Of a stretch of 64,000 bases of DNA, positions 24,977 through 36,255 are shown one piece after another; position 1 is the stretch's first letter, and every line of letters starts with the position of its first letter. Where the stretch lies: the NCBI GenBank assembly GCA_015847255.1, contig JADLZK010001921.1, positions 1-64,000 of the forward strand, read 5' to 3'. The notes beneath the pieces were generated by a model. That model was not told where the DNA came from and ran no database searches. It worked only from the letters and a program-made list of their open reading frames with translations. Source of the stretch: Hyparrhenia diplandra (lineage: Eukaryota; Streptophyta; Magnoliopsida; Poales; Poaceae). A program made the position numbers and the translations under genes.

Positions 24977-25136
24977 CCTCGCCCGAGGACAGGAGACCCC
25001 CGGGACACGATCTCCGCCTCGCCCGAGGGCAGGAGGCCCCGGGCGCAAAACCTCCGTCTCGCCCGAGGGCAGGAGCTTCGGGGTAAAACATCTCCGCTTT
25101 GCCCGAGGGCAGGAGGCCCCGAGCGCACCTTGGAAA
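24977..25136. repeat. Four 40-bp tandem repeats inside the gypsy LTR
   Basis: Copies at 24977-25016, 25017-25056, 25057-25096 and 25097-25136 share TCGCCCGAGGGCAGGAG and then vary, mostly as single changes. The exact 40-bp spacing shows no indels. They lie upstream of the LTR's TATA box, in the presumed U3 region. Confidence 0.9.
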
Positions 25137-25193
25137 TGCCGGCCGAGTAGTGGGGGCAGCCGCATTAAATGCCTCTGCCTCACAGGCTACAGT

Positions 25194-25240
25194 GACAGGG
25201 CAATCGATTGCCCCGTGACAGGGCAATCGATTGCCCTGTC
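25194..25240. repeat. Duplicated palindrome, one copy a perfect 24-bp palindrome
   Basis: GACAGGGCAATCGATTGCCC occurs twice, 23 bp apart. The second copy, 25217-25240, extends to a perfect 24-bp self-complementary sequence centred on ATCGAT. The first copy is imperfect at its right end. It lies between the 40-bp repeats and the TATA box of the LTR. Confidence 0.85.
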
Positions 25241-25877
25241 GATTCACCTGCTCCGTTATCTCCTCGTGTCCCCCGTTGATGGGACGTAAAGGGAGCGGTT
25301 ACTTAACACGCCACCAGGCACGGGAAACCATACCGGCACTGTTCATCTGCTAAACGTTCCACCTCCCCGCCACGTATCCGACGACCCTCGGGGTCTTGAC
25401 ACGCTGCTACGACGCTTCCGAGAGAAGCTCATCCCAAGCAAGATTCAGGGGACCCCCCTTGGGACCTCAGAGCTCCTCTTCCGGCTGCAGGACACGTACC
25501 CTGATAACCCAAGGACACGCGTCCACGGACCAACGCTCCAACTGGGACGTCCAAGGCCAGGGCTCGGGCATGCGTCTACTTAGGGGCATAAACAGTAGAC
25601 ACCTTAGCGCACGTATTCGATACGCATTGTATACATTATCTCTCCTTTCTACTATAAAAGGGAGAGTAATGGCATAGGAAGACGGATTGACTCCATTAGG
25701 TTTTCATACTTAGCTATCTCAAATCCCAGGGTTGAAGCACTCCTTTATCCCAAAAATAGCTTGTAATCGTTTCGGTTCCCGTGCATATTGGTGCGAGGTA
25801 ATACAAGAAGTCACACTGCTGGACGTAGGGCCCCTTGGCCTGAACCAGGATAAACCCTTCGCCTTCATCTCGCACAC

Positions 25878-27707
25878 TGAAAGGTCCTAATGGCTAGAGG
25901 GGGGGTGAATAGCCTATTAAAAATTCTTGCAACAACACTAAGTAAACCGATTAGTAAATAAGATGGCGAAGCTAACAAAGCGGTGCTACGAACTAGCTAT
26001 GCAAGCCACAAGACACATATAGCAATTCTAATATCTCTAAGTCCACACAAGTGCTAGGTCGCTATATTACTCCTAGGTGAGCAAGCAATTCTAACTAGAT
26101 TACCAACTAGGAGCTAACAATTCTAGCAAGGTAAGCAACTAAACAACCTAGACAATTCTACACAAGTATATCAAAGTAAATGCTAGAGAGGGTGATCGAT
26201 ATACCGACGGTGGAGTGTAGAGGTGGAAGCCAATCACCGTGATCAATATGAAATCTCCAACGAGCAATCACACAATTGACATGATGATTTTTCACCGAGG
26301 TTCACGTGCTTGCCGGCACGCTAAGTCCCCGTTGTGGCGACACACTCACTTGACGTATGCTAAGCTTAATGGCCGGTGCCAAATCCCCTATGGGAGCTCA
26401 AGCAAACGATCACAAGAGAGGGTCCAACAAGCCACGAGCAATTCACTAGTGCTCCTTTCGCGAATCTCCCGCGGGGTAAGGAACGACCCCTCACAATCAC
26501 CACCGGTGTGGCCTCAAACAAGCTCCACTTGAGCTCAACACCGCCTCTTGCTCCAAGCCGCTAGGGAACCGGGCAAATTCCCAAGAAAACAGGAATCCCG
26601 CGGCTTCTCCAAGGATGAAGTGCTTCTAAATGCAACCGATGCAAGCAATGCACTTCTATCACTCTCAATCTCACCAAGAATTCGAGTTGGGGATGGAGAG
26701 ATGAGTGGAGAGGAGTCTCACAAGCTCACTAGCAAGTTAGAGTGTTCAAATGTGCAAGAGAGACTCAAATGAACCAGCCAAAAGGATATATATAGAGTCC
26801 TCCTCGAAATAGAGCCGTTGGGGGGTTTCTGCGCACTGACCGGACTCGCTGACCGGACGCACCAACGGGTCCGGTCCAACTTCCGGTCGCAGTCGGCCAT
26901 GCGTCCGGTCAGATACGACAGAGCCCCCTGGCCCACGGCTGACACCGTCTTCATGCGTCCGGTCACAGGTTCCGATCACCGCGTCCGGTCGCTCCACGAA
27001 GTCGAAGTCCAAAACATGCTTTCTGTTCTTTTGATCGGACCCACTGACCGGAGCCACCGGTGCGTGCTTCCGGTGTGTGCGTCCGGTCGACCGTCGCGCA
27101 CCAACCGAAGAACATGCTTACTGGAAGTCCGATCGGACTCACTGACCGGACGCTCCGGTCAGTGCTTCCGGTCGACTTCCAGCTTCCGGTCGAGAGTCCG
27201 GTCACCCTGAAAACAGCGAGTTCGTCATGTTGTTGTCGCCTTCGCTTCGACCTTGCTTCGCCTCTTGCCATAGGATGCCAACACGTCGAAGATGAACACA
27301 TTATCACCAATGTTAGCACGTCGATAAGTTAGGCAAGATCGAAGTTAGTGCTCTCATTGTCCTAAATGCAATATGCAAGTCAATTGGACCTAGAAGCACT
27401 TCACCAAAGGATTGTCGCGGCATCCCCTCTTGATAGTCGGCTATCTATCCTATAATGTGATCACACGCTCTATCGTGTCTTGATCACCGAAAGGAAAACC
27501 CTATCAAGTATACCTTTGCCTTGATCTCCCGGGTTCCTCTTAAGCCGATCACCGAGCTTGACGATCCATCATGTCCATCATCATCGTCCATGTTCATGAT
27601 CATCATGCTCCTTGTCATCACCTAATCCTATCTCAAGTCATCACTTAGAGCAAAGGATTAGTCCAACAAGTGTGTCATCAATTTCCAAAACCAAACATGA
27701 GATTTCA
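25878..27707 (-). mobile_element. Solo LTR, 1,830 bp, with CACAC target duplication
   Basis: On the minus strand it starts TGAAATCTCATG and ends CCTTTCA. Direct repeats CACAC flank it exactly at 25873-25877 and 27708-27712. The minus-strand 3' part includes CTATTCACCCCCCCTCTAG, a signature shared with the LTR at 59838-61221. No internal retrotransposon genes are present, so this is a solo LTR formed by LTR-LTR recombination. A stretch at about 26835-27205 is dense in GACCGGA and TCCGGTC motifs. Confidence 0.8.
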
Positions 27708-27788
27708 CACACGCCATCTGGTGGGGAGCGCACGGCCTATAAATTTATTGCCGGTCCTTGAGATACCCCGGTTCTCAAAACACCGACA

Positions 27789-29121
27789 GCCAGGCTCTGG
27801 CTGCGCGTCGTCTCGATTCCTCTCACCTCGCTCACCCTCGCTCTCTCGCAGACGACGGCGGCAGAGCTCCCTCGCAAGACGACGGGGCGACGCGGACGCG
27901 GGGCGGGGCGGACCGTGGGCGGATCCGGTGTATATTGTCGGGGGTCCGCCGACCGCGATGACTTGTTAAAAATAGCACTAAAACTCCTTTCATCCACATG
28001 TAAATCACTCTCAAAATAGAGAATCAATGCATATTTGACCCCGTCACCTACTACTTGACCTCAATAAGCTAGTATTCTAGATTCGCCATGGGCGGACCTC
28101 CCACTCGCGCGCTGCGGCGGGCCGGGCGCAGCTCCTCCGCGCCCGCGCTCACAGCAGATGCTCCCTCGCACCCGCTCCACAGCAGTGGATCTCCGACACG
28201 GACGGCGGCGCTCGCGGCGTGGAGCCGAGCGGACCTCCCCACGCCCACGCCGCGGCGAGGCGGGCGGAGCTCCCCGGCGCGCGCTGCGCTCACAGCGACG
28301 GATCTCCCTACGCGGGACGATGGCGCTCACAGCAGCGGATCTCCCCCTTGCTCGCGCTCGACGGACCCAAAGACGCGGCGTCCAACACTGAACCACCACG
28401 CCGGGCTTTCCCTTTGTTGGGTCGCCATGGCCCTCCGCCGCCTATCAAGTGCTCGATGAATGCTTGCAAGAGAGATGGGAGGGTAATGTCATCACAATAG
28501 AGGCAAGGTGATTGTATCTAGAATTTGGTCCATATCAAACACAATCTCAATCTAACCTGGTTCTCTCGGAACAAAGAAATCAAACAAGAAGATTACAATC
28601 GTTGGAGCCCGGCTCTGGCTGGTTGACGAGCCAGGCCCATCGGTCAGGCCGGCTAGAGCCAGTGAATCAAACATGCCCTGTGTGATGAGAGTTTTGCCGA
28701 TGGAACAATGCGAGCGGCGAGCCAACTCACTTGATAACACAAGACAAGTTTTCTACGGGCCAGTGAGGCCACTACTGTTTTGTGACGCAGTACTCACTCA
28801 GTCAGGCATGAATTGGTGCCGCAGTAGCTAGCTGCCTTTAACGGGCCTTTTCTCAGTGACGTGCCATCTGAACTAGGAGTAGGGGATGCGTGAACCGGAG
28901 TTACCGGATGAAGATGCCATGAAGCAGGTGGCCGGTGTTTGTCCCGCGTGCGTACGCCAACGCCACGTGCGCGCCGTCTCCGGCAGCGCGTACGAACTGC
29001 TCCGATCCCGGGTCTGGCTCCGGACAAGAGCAGGCGGAGCACGGGAGCAGTCGATCTGCGGGCTTGTCGTCCTTGCAACCAGCACATGCTAACTGCCCTG
29101 GTTCTGCTTAATTAGAACATA
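27789..29121. other. GC-rich repeat-like region without recognised genes
   Basis: Around 28080-28450 the sequence is very GC-rich, with recurring GCTCACAGCAGCGGATCTCC-like motifs. All six frames carry short ORFs that are probably composition artefacts. No conserved protein motif was seen. Confidence 0.4.
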
Positions 29122-29360
29122 CTCCATCCGTCTAAAATAAACGGCGTTTTTGCTCCCCGAGAAAACATATGCCGGCAATTATATACTAAAATAGGATTAA
29201 TATTTATATTACATAATTAGTATCATTGGAAAGATCTTTTGATCTAGTTTTTTTTTAACAAATTTATTTGGAGATTTAAATCTTCTACGTATTTTCTACA
29301 AATCGAGTCAAACTTGTGGCACGAAAACCCAAAACGTCCTTTATTTTGGGACGGAGGGAG
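29122..29360. mobile_element. Stowaway-like MITE, 239 bp, TA duplication
   Basis: It begins CTCCATCCGTCTAAAATAAA and ends TTTATTTTGGGACGGAGGGAG, an inverted-repeat pair, with TA on each side (29120-29121 and 29361-29362). Its right half also lies within the large direct repeat that starts at 29225. Confidence 0.85.
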
Positions 29361-30006
29361 TACTTCCTCTGTCCCAATGTAATTCTAAACTTCTACGATT
29401 CATGTTGGACAGTTCATCTTATTAAAAAAAAAAAAAAAAATATTATTTGTTTTGTTACGATTTATTTTTTCATTAAAAATATTTTTATAATGATTTATTT
29501 ATTTTATTATTTATACATAAAAATAAATAAGGTGAATTGTCAAAGATGAACCGTAGAAGATAGTAGAGGATGGCTACCCTCTGGCTTCTTGACTGAAGCT
29601 TAATTATGAGACCATATTCTAGTCTGGCTGATGACGTTCTCACGTCCTACCGAGTGTGTCACCCGTGGTTCGAACTCGAAACCTCCCTCTCAGTCAAAAG
29701 ATGAATCGTAAGAGTCTTTGAATTGCATTTATTTGTTAGCGTCCACTTCTACGTTTCTTATTTGATCGTTCGTCTTATTTTTTTTTAAAAAAATAAATAT
29801 TTGTTTTGTTATGACTTACAATATTCAAACATTAGAGATATTTTCAGAATAATTTGTTTTTTTATTTATAGAAAAGATTTAAGTAAAACGAAAGGTCAAA
29901 CAAGAACTACAAAAATTAAAACGTGCGCTTATTTGTGGAGGGTGGGAGTAGAAGTACAGGGTACGGATCGTCAAGTAGGAACCGACGGGGTTTAGGATCA
30001 ATAACT
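29225..30006. repeat. ~780-bp direct repeat, copy 1
   Basis: Runs from ATTGGAAAGATCTTTTGATC to GGTTTAGGATCAATAACT and matches 31615-32392 almost base for base. Differences are mainly in homopolymer lengths. It starts inside a Stowaway MITE and includes a B-box-like GTGGTTCGAACTCG near 29670, suggesting part of a SINE-like unit. Confidence 0.9.
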
Positions 30007-31614
30007 GAATTAGATTGAAAAATTCAACGATCATGTTGTGTTACAACGTCGAATGTCTCGATTTTTTTGTTTACGGTCTTAGGTGGTCTCGATTTGATTG
30101 CGACGTCTGCTCGTATTGGTGGGTGAGAGTCCTAGCCAGAGGGTCTCGATTTGCTTGCGTTGCTTGCTCGGATTGGTGGGTAAGAGTTCTAGTCGGAGGG
30201 TTTCGATTTACTTCCGTTGCCTGCTCTGGATTGCTCGGCAGGCAAAAAAAAAAAACAGAAAATTTCTATCTAGAATATGGTATTTTCCAAAAAAACATGG
30301 ATATTGGGTAAAAAAAAAAAAAACAAGGATACGCCGATACTGCCAAGTATAAATATATACCAAAATAATCAGAATACACTCTAGAAGAACATTCGGCTAA
30401 TAAAAATGGCAAACCATATATATTGCTAGTGCCATGAAATATCTGAGACATCATGGTACTTGGTTTTAAGATTCTTACAACACAATGATAAATATTGGGT
30501 TTTAGGTTTTTACAACACAATAATAAATTTCAGTATTTGTCAAAATCGACTAAAAATCCAATTCAGATTCACATAAAATTGGAATCACAAAATTTCAGAG
30601 ATGAACAACCATTAACGTTGCTGACGGAAAATGTATATCAATTAACTGAAAATAAAAGGAATAACAAAATAAAATAAAAGAAAATGCAAGGGAAATAAAC
30701 TCACGTACGCAACACACGTACGAACACCACACCAGGCCAGCAGAGAGCAGGCGTCGTCCGTGGAGATGGGAAGTGGAAGGAGCGGGCAGCATCGCGAACG
30801 GCGGAACGGCGTCGGGCGCCTCGGCGCAGGGAGCGGGCGGCGTCACGACGAAGGAGCCGGCGGCGTTGCGGCGGCAGAAGCAGCGGATCAGCCTCGGGCG
30901 GCACTGCAGCAGCATCGCGATACCGGCGCGGCAAATTGCGGCAAATCTCGGGCGTGTCGGGTATCGTAGGTCATGTACGCCTCGTCGTCCACCACCGCCC
31001 CAGAACAACCGAGGAGACCGGCGGCGGCGCGGCTAGCCTCGTCGTGGGTCCTTGCAGCGTGCTTTTTCACTTGCGCCCCCGCGACATGCTGTTCGGCGGC
31101 GCCCCATGGTTTGCTGTTCCGCCGGTGGCTCCATGGCCTGCTGCACCGGTGGTGCCACCCACGCCAATCGATCGGGCTGCGAGCTCCGCCCGCGCCGCGA
31201 GGCTTGAGTCAATCGGGCCATGGGATCTAGCGCGAAGCTTCACCGCCTTGGCCGCGAGTGAAGCCAGCCGCGACTCTCTCTCGCGACGTGTGGTTCCATC
31301 TAGCGGCGGTGAGCTTGCGCCCGTGTCTGGCATCGGCGCCCTGAGATCGAGATTTGGTAGACTCGTAGAAAGATCCCGACGGGACAACGTTTTCACGGGA
31401 GGATTGATGGTAAGGATGGCTTAAGAGCGACAGGATTGAGAATATTTAGGAGACCTGACCTATCACGGAGCGAGCCGGACCACAGAGCCAGGCAGACGGA
31501 TAGAGTTTCTTTCCTTTTAGCGACAAGCGGACAGATCAGCACCGAGGGAGGAGGTAGGCAGAAAAAAAAATAGGTGGAGGCAGAAATTTCCTCTCTTTAT
31601 TAGTAGGTATATAG
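30007..31614. other. Spacer between the two ~780-bp direct repeats
   Basis: The left half is AT-rich. The segment 30740-31430 is GC-rich with overlapping ORFs on both strands but no domain I can name. It could be a captured gene fragment. The right end, CTTTATTAGTAGGTATATAG, resembles the ends of dispersed grass DNA transposons. Confidence 0.35.
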
Positions 31615-32392
31615 ATTGGAAAGATCTTTTGATCTAGTTTTTTAACAAATTTATTTGGAGATTTAAATCTTCTACGTATTTGTACAAATCGAGTCAAACT
31701 TGTGGCACGAAAAACCCAAAACGTCCTTTATTTTTGGGACGGAGGGAGTACTTCCTCTGTCCCAACGTAATTCTAAACTTCTACGATTCATGTTGGACAG
31801 TTCATCTTATTAAAAAAAAATAAAAAAATATTATTTGTTTTGTTACAATTTATTTTTTCATTAAAAATATTTTTATAATGATTTATTTATTTTATTATTT
31901 ATACATAAAAAAATAAATAAGGTGAATTGTCAAAGATGAACCGTAGAAGATAGTAGAGGATGGCTACCCTCTGGCTTCTTGACTGAAGCTTAATTATGAG
32001 ACCATATTCTAGTCTGGCTGATGACGTTCTCACGTCCTACCGAGTGTGTCACCCGTGGTTCGAACTCGAAACCTCCCTCTCAGTCAAAGATGAATCGTAA
32101 GAGTCTTTGAATTGCATTTATTTGTTAGCGTCCACTTCTACGTTTCTTATTTGATCGTTCGTCTTATTTTTTTAAAAAAATAAATATTTGTTTTGTTATG
32201 ACTTACAATATTCAAACATTAGAGATATTTTCAGAATAATTTGTTTTTTATTTATAGAAAAGATTTAAGTAAAACGAAAGGTCAAACAAGAACTACAAAA
32301 ATTAAAACGTGCGCTTATTTGTGGAGGGTGGGAGTAGAAGTACAGGGTACGGATCGTCAAGTAGGAACCGACGGGGTTTAGGATCAATAACT
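31615..32392. repeat. ~780-bp direct repeat, copy 2
   Basis: The same orientation and nearly the same sequence as 29225-30006. It begins at the same internal point of the Stowaway MITE, so the MITE's left end is missing here. It ends where the split Tourist MITE begins. Confidence 0.9.
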
Positions 32393-32535
32393 AGGCCTCG
32401 TTTAGATGGCAAAATATTTGCCAAAAGCACTGTTCTAACTCCTGTAGCACTTTCGTTTGTATTTGATAAACATTATCCAATCATGGACTAACTAAGCTTA
32501 AAAGATTTGTCTCGTTATTTAAAATAAAATTGTGT

Positions 32536-35500
32536 AAGTATCTTAATCGTCTTAATTTTGGTAACATAATCCTGCTGCCCAAGAAGAAGGATGCGAGAGT
32601 TGTTCAACAATACAAACTCATCTGTTTGTTGAATGTATCTTTCAAAATCTTCACTAAAGTGGCAACAAATAGATTATCTACCATTGCCCAGAAATTGATA
32701 AGACCGACCCAGACTGCCTTTCTACCGGGTAGAAATATCATGGAGGGGGCTGTCATTTTGCACGAGACAATTCATGAATTACATACAAAAAACAGGGGAC
32801 GGGGTGATTTTTAAAATTGATTTTGAAAAATCTTATGATAATATAAACTGAAGTTTCTTACAACAAACATTAAGAATGAAAGGTTCCTCTCGAAGTGGTG
32901 TGATTGGATAAGTAAATTTACTCAAGGGGTAATGTAAATATTAAAATTAATGACCAACTTGGGTCCTACTTCCGGACTAAAAAAAGGCTTAAGGCAAGGT
33001 GATCCCATGTCCCTAATACTATTCAATATAGTAGTTGACATGTTGGCTATACTAATTGCACAAGCAAAGGAAGGAGGTTAGGTAGAAGGGGTCATTCCAC
33101 ACCTGATTCAAGATGGTCTGTCCATTCTTCAATATGCGGATGACACCGTGATCTTTATGAGTCATGATGTTGATAAGGCGTAACATGAAATTGTTATTAA
33201 GCACTTTTGAGCAACTATTTGGCTTAAAAATAAACTTCCACAAGACTGAGATCTTTTGTTTTGGAAAAGCTAAGGATCACGAAGAGTTCTATTCACAATT
33301 ATTCGGGTGTGTCATCGGTAAATACCCATTTAGATATTTGGGCCTACCAATGCATTTTAAAAATTATCGAATAAGTCTTGGAAATTCATAGAAGAGAGAA
33401 TTGAGAAGAGACTTACTGGTTGGAAAGGTAAATTGCTCACGGTCGGTGGTCGTTACGGTCCTCATAAACTCGGTGCTTTCTAGCTTACCGTTGTTTATGA
33501 TGTCTTTTTCGAAGTGCCAAAAGGGGTATTAGACAAAATCGATAGCTTTAGGTCTCGAGTTTTTTTGCAAAACGACCAACACAAGAGAAAAAACAGATTA
33601 GTCAAATGGGAGGTTATGCGCCAACCTAAGGACCAAGGTGGTCTAGGTATCCAAAATTTAGAAATTCAAAATAAGTGCTTGATTAGTAAGTGGTTATTCA
33701 AATTATTAAATGAAGATGTGATATGGCAAGAATTACTAAGGAACAAGTATATAAAAATTAGACATTAGGCATTTGTGAGAAGAAACCAACAGACTCACAT
33801 TTCTGGAAAAGTTTGATGAATGTTAAAGATACCTTCTTCAAGTTAGGACATTTTATTGTCAAAGTTGGGTCACAAATACGTTTTAGATTGATACTTGGCT
33901 GGGCAATAAACCTCTCAAAGATAAGTTTCAGGCTTGTTTAATATTGTAAGAAGAAAGCGAGGATACGATAGCTAACATATTAAGTTTCCCCATACTAAAT
34001 ATCTCTTTTAGGGAGAAATTTGGTGGGGGCTAACTTGTCAAACTGGCTTCGTATTGTGTCATCCTTACAACAAGTTAACTTACTACAGGAAAGAGATGTC
34101 TTTGTATGGGATCCGAAGGCCTCCGAGGCATTTGATCAAGTCTATGTATCTTTGCTTTAATTAACAATGGGGTAAGAGTGTCACAACATATTTGGAAGAC
34201 AAAGTTACCAATGAAAATAAAAATATTCATGTGGTATGTTAAAAGAGAAGTTGTTCTAACCAAAGATAACCTGGCTAGGAGAAATTAGAATGGGGATAAA
34301 CAGTGTTCGCTCTGTAATCTCCCGAAACAATTCAACACCTCTTTTTATTGCTTCTATGCCAAATTTTTGTGGCGCTCTATACATTTACCTTTTGGATTAA
34401 CACCTCCTTCAAATATAAATGACTTGTTTCACAATTGGTCTAAGATGAGGAACAAAAAGTACAATGCATTGTTATTAGCAGTAGTTGCACTCTTATGGGC
34501 AATTTGGATAACAAGGAATGAAGTAGTTTTTGACAAATGCAAACCAAAAACTCTTTTTGGGGTTGTTGACACATTTTAACGTATACTTTTAATTGTCAAC
34601 TAAACATGAAAAAGGACTAAAATATAATTAGATAATCTTATTAGGGGTTTATACTAATGATTTCCATGAGTTTTGGTAAAGTTGTGATTTGCAGGGACTT
34701 AACAGGAAAACGACAGAATTCGTAACGCAATCCAACTCCGGAACGAAGTCTAGAAGGCTCCGGAATACACCCGACGTGAACGAAACTTAACACCCAAGAA
34801 AACATCATCTAGAAGACTCCAGAAGCCACGACGCGTCGCGGGACCCAGGGTGGGACCCACCCTGGGCCGGTCGGCCTCCCTGTCAGGCCGCTCGGCCAAG
34901 TCAGCCTCGCTTCCAGAATGTTCGTCCACCGCCTCTAAGACGCAATCTAATCCGCTCGTTTAATGTCGGTCTGATCCGAAGGCGACGGTGGAGTACGAGT
35001 TGTAATCAAATCCAACACCTGGTACCTCCTTCGGACTATATAAGCAACCCCAAGGCGCCCCCAAGAGACATCATCTCCTCATTAGCTATCAACAGAGAAA
35101 AATCTAGGGTTTCATATTAGAAGAGAGAGAGGTCCCTCTAGTTGTCTAGTTCATCTAGTTCTAGTTCTAGTTCTTCTAGTTCATCTAGTTGTAAGATCAA
35201 GAAGAGAGGCGAGGAGAAATTTGGAGATCCGGACTGTCGGATCTTCATCATCATTGTACTTCGCCGCAACAAGTTCGTCTTCAGCAATCTCCGGGTTCTT
35301 CATTTATTATTTCTATTTATTCTATTTAATTACTTTCGGTTCTTACTTTACTATATTTCTTTGGATCTCCGCTCGTATTGAGTGCTCTAGTTATCGTGAC
35401 GTGGCTAGAGTAGTAATCGATAGTGTAGAGCGTGGTGTCTAGACTAAAGTTTACCCGAGTTTGCGCCCAATCCCACGGTTAGTTGTGGTAGCCCGGGGGG

Positions 35501-36125
35501 GGTGCGGCCCTGTCGGTCTTTGTAATCCACCACGTTCGGGTTGGTGATTCGGAGAGCTTTTTGGCGGCCTTCCCCGATCACCCTTTCCCAGTCTTTTTCG
35601 AGGATCGAGACGGTACCGTTGCTCGACGTAAGTAAAGTAGAGTGAGCCTTTGATCATATAGATCTCGAGAAGAATACTTAGAAAACTTAACCCTCTCTTC
35701 CCACATCATTACCATTATTATCTTAGGGACGTTCTAAACCTTTCTAGTACACTTCACGTTCCCCGTGGAAATCGATACTACGGAATACTCGGGTGAAAGC
35801 TACATCGGTATCCGTGTGCGCTTGCGGATTTCTCTGTTCGCGTTAATTTATACCAACACAGGTACTGTTCCGAGGATCAATTGATCTCCGTGGCATGCCA
35901 CCTAGAAATGTCAACGTTATCGTTCCTCGGTTCGGTGGTTGGCTATCGCAGAGACACGATGGTTATGTTTAGTCAAAGACTTTTATTTGCTTGTTTCGTT
36001 GGATATGAGTGTGTGGCTGGAATTTGTATCCAGCAAATTTTCAAGTTAGGTTCAAACTTTGTAATAATTGGCCTGATTCTATCCTCGGATAGATGAAGCC
36101 GGATTTTTATCCTTTATCTAAAAAA
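32536..36125 (+). mobile_element. 5'-truncated LINE (L1-type) reverse transcriptase relic
   Basis: Conceptual translation across frames gives an L1-clade reverse transcriptase: IILLPKKKDA, PTQTAFLPGRNIMEGAVI, a KKGLRQGDPMS-like block and the catalytic YADD (33133-33144). A C-terminal zinc-binding-like region (about 34280-34560) ends LLWAIWITRNEVVFDK. Stops and frameshifts are frequent, so it is inactive. Endonuclease and ORF1 are missing. The last ~250 bp (35870-36125), ending TTTATCCTTTATCTAAAAAA, look like its 3' tail, displaced by an LTR inserted at about 34594-35865. Confidence 0.8.
34594..35865 (+). mobile_element. Probable solo LTR nested in the LINE
   Basis: This block has no coding potential. 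It carries a TATA box (GGACTATATAAGC, about 35034-35046) and a CTAGTT-rich microsatellite (35136-35192). It ends TTATACCAACA, a common LTR 3' terminus. A proposed start TGTCAACTAAAC at 34594 gives TGT...ACA ends, but no target duplication could be matched, so borders are tentative. Confidence 0.5.
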
Positions 36126-36255
36126 TAGTTATTTTTTTTGCCTACATTTACTGCTCCGAACATATGTCTTTTGGTGTATTTAATGTGATGTGATCGAGAT
36201 AGAGTCTAAAAATTTGCAAGTTTTTGGTAAAACTTTAGCCATCTAAACAGGGCTA

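Larger units (their letters stand above)
24832..27788 (+). mobile_element. Ty3/gypsy-type LTR, interrupted by a solo LTR
   Basis: The sequence begins TGTTGTTAG and ends with CGGTTCTCAAAACACCGACA, a typical grass gypsy LTR terminus. It contains a TATA box, ACTATAAAAG, at 25651-25660. The segment 25878-27707 is a separate insertion, so the LTR proper is about 1.1 kb. No matching 5-bp target duplication was found at the proposed ends, and no primer site follows, so this is a solo LTR or a truncated element with uncertain left border. Confidence 0.6.
32394..36253. mobile_element. Tourist-like MITE split by a 3.6-kb insertion
   Basis: The left half (32394 to about 32535) starts GGCCTCGTTTAGATGGC and proceeds to GTCTCGTTATTT and AAATTGTGTAAG. 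The right half (about 36126-36253) resumes at AATAGTTATTTTTTTTGCC and ATGTCTTTTGGTGTATTTAATG and closes GCCATCTAAACAGGGC. Together they spell one element of the family at 20175-20462. The interval is the LINE and nested LTR. Confidence 0.75.

Noticed and set aside
24977..25136. A CRISPR-like array
   Set aside because: Repeats are directly adjacent with no spacers, and the sequence is plant nuclear DNA inside an LTR.
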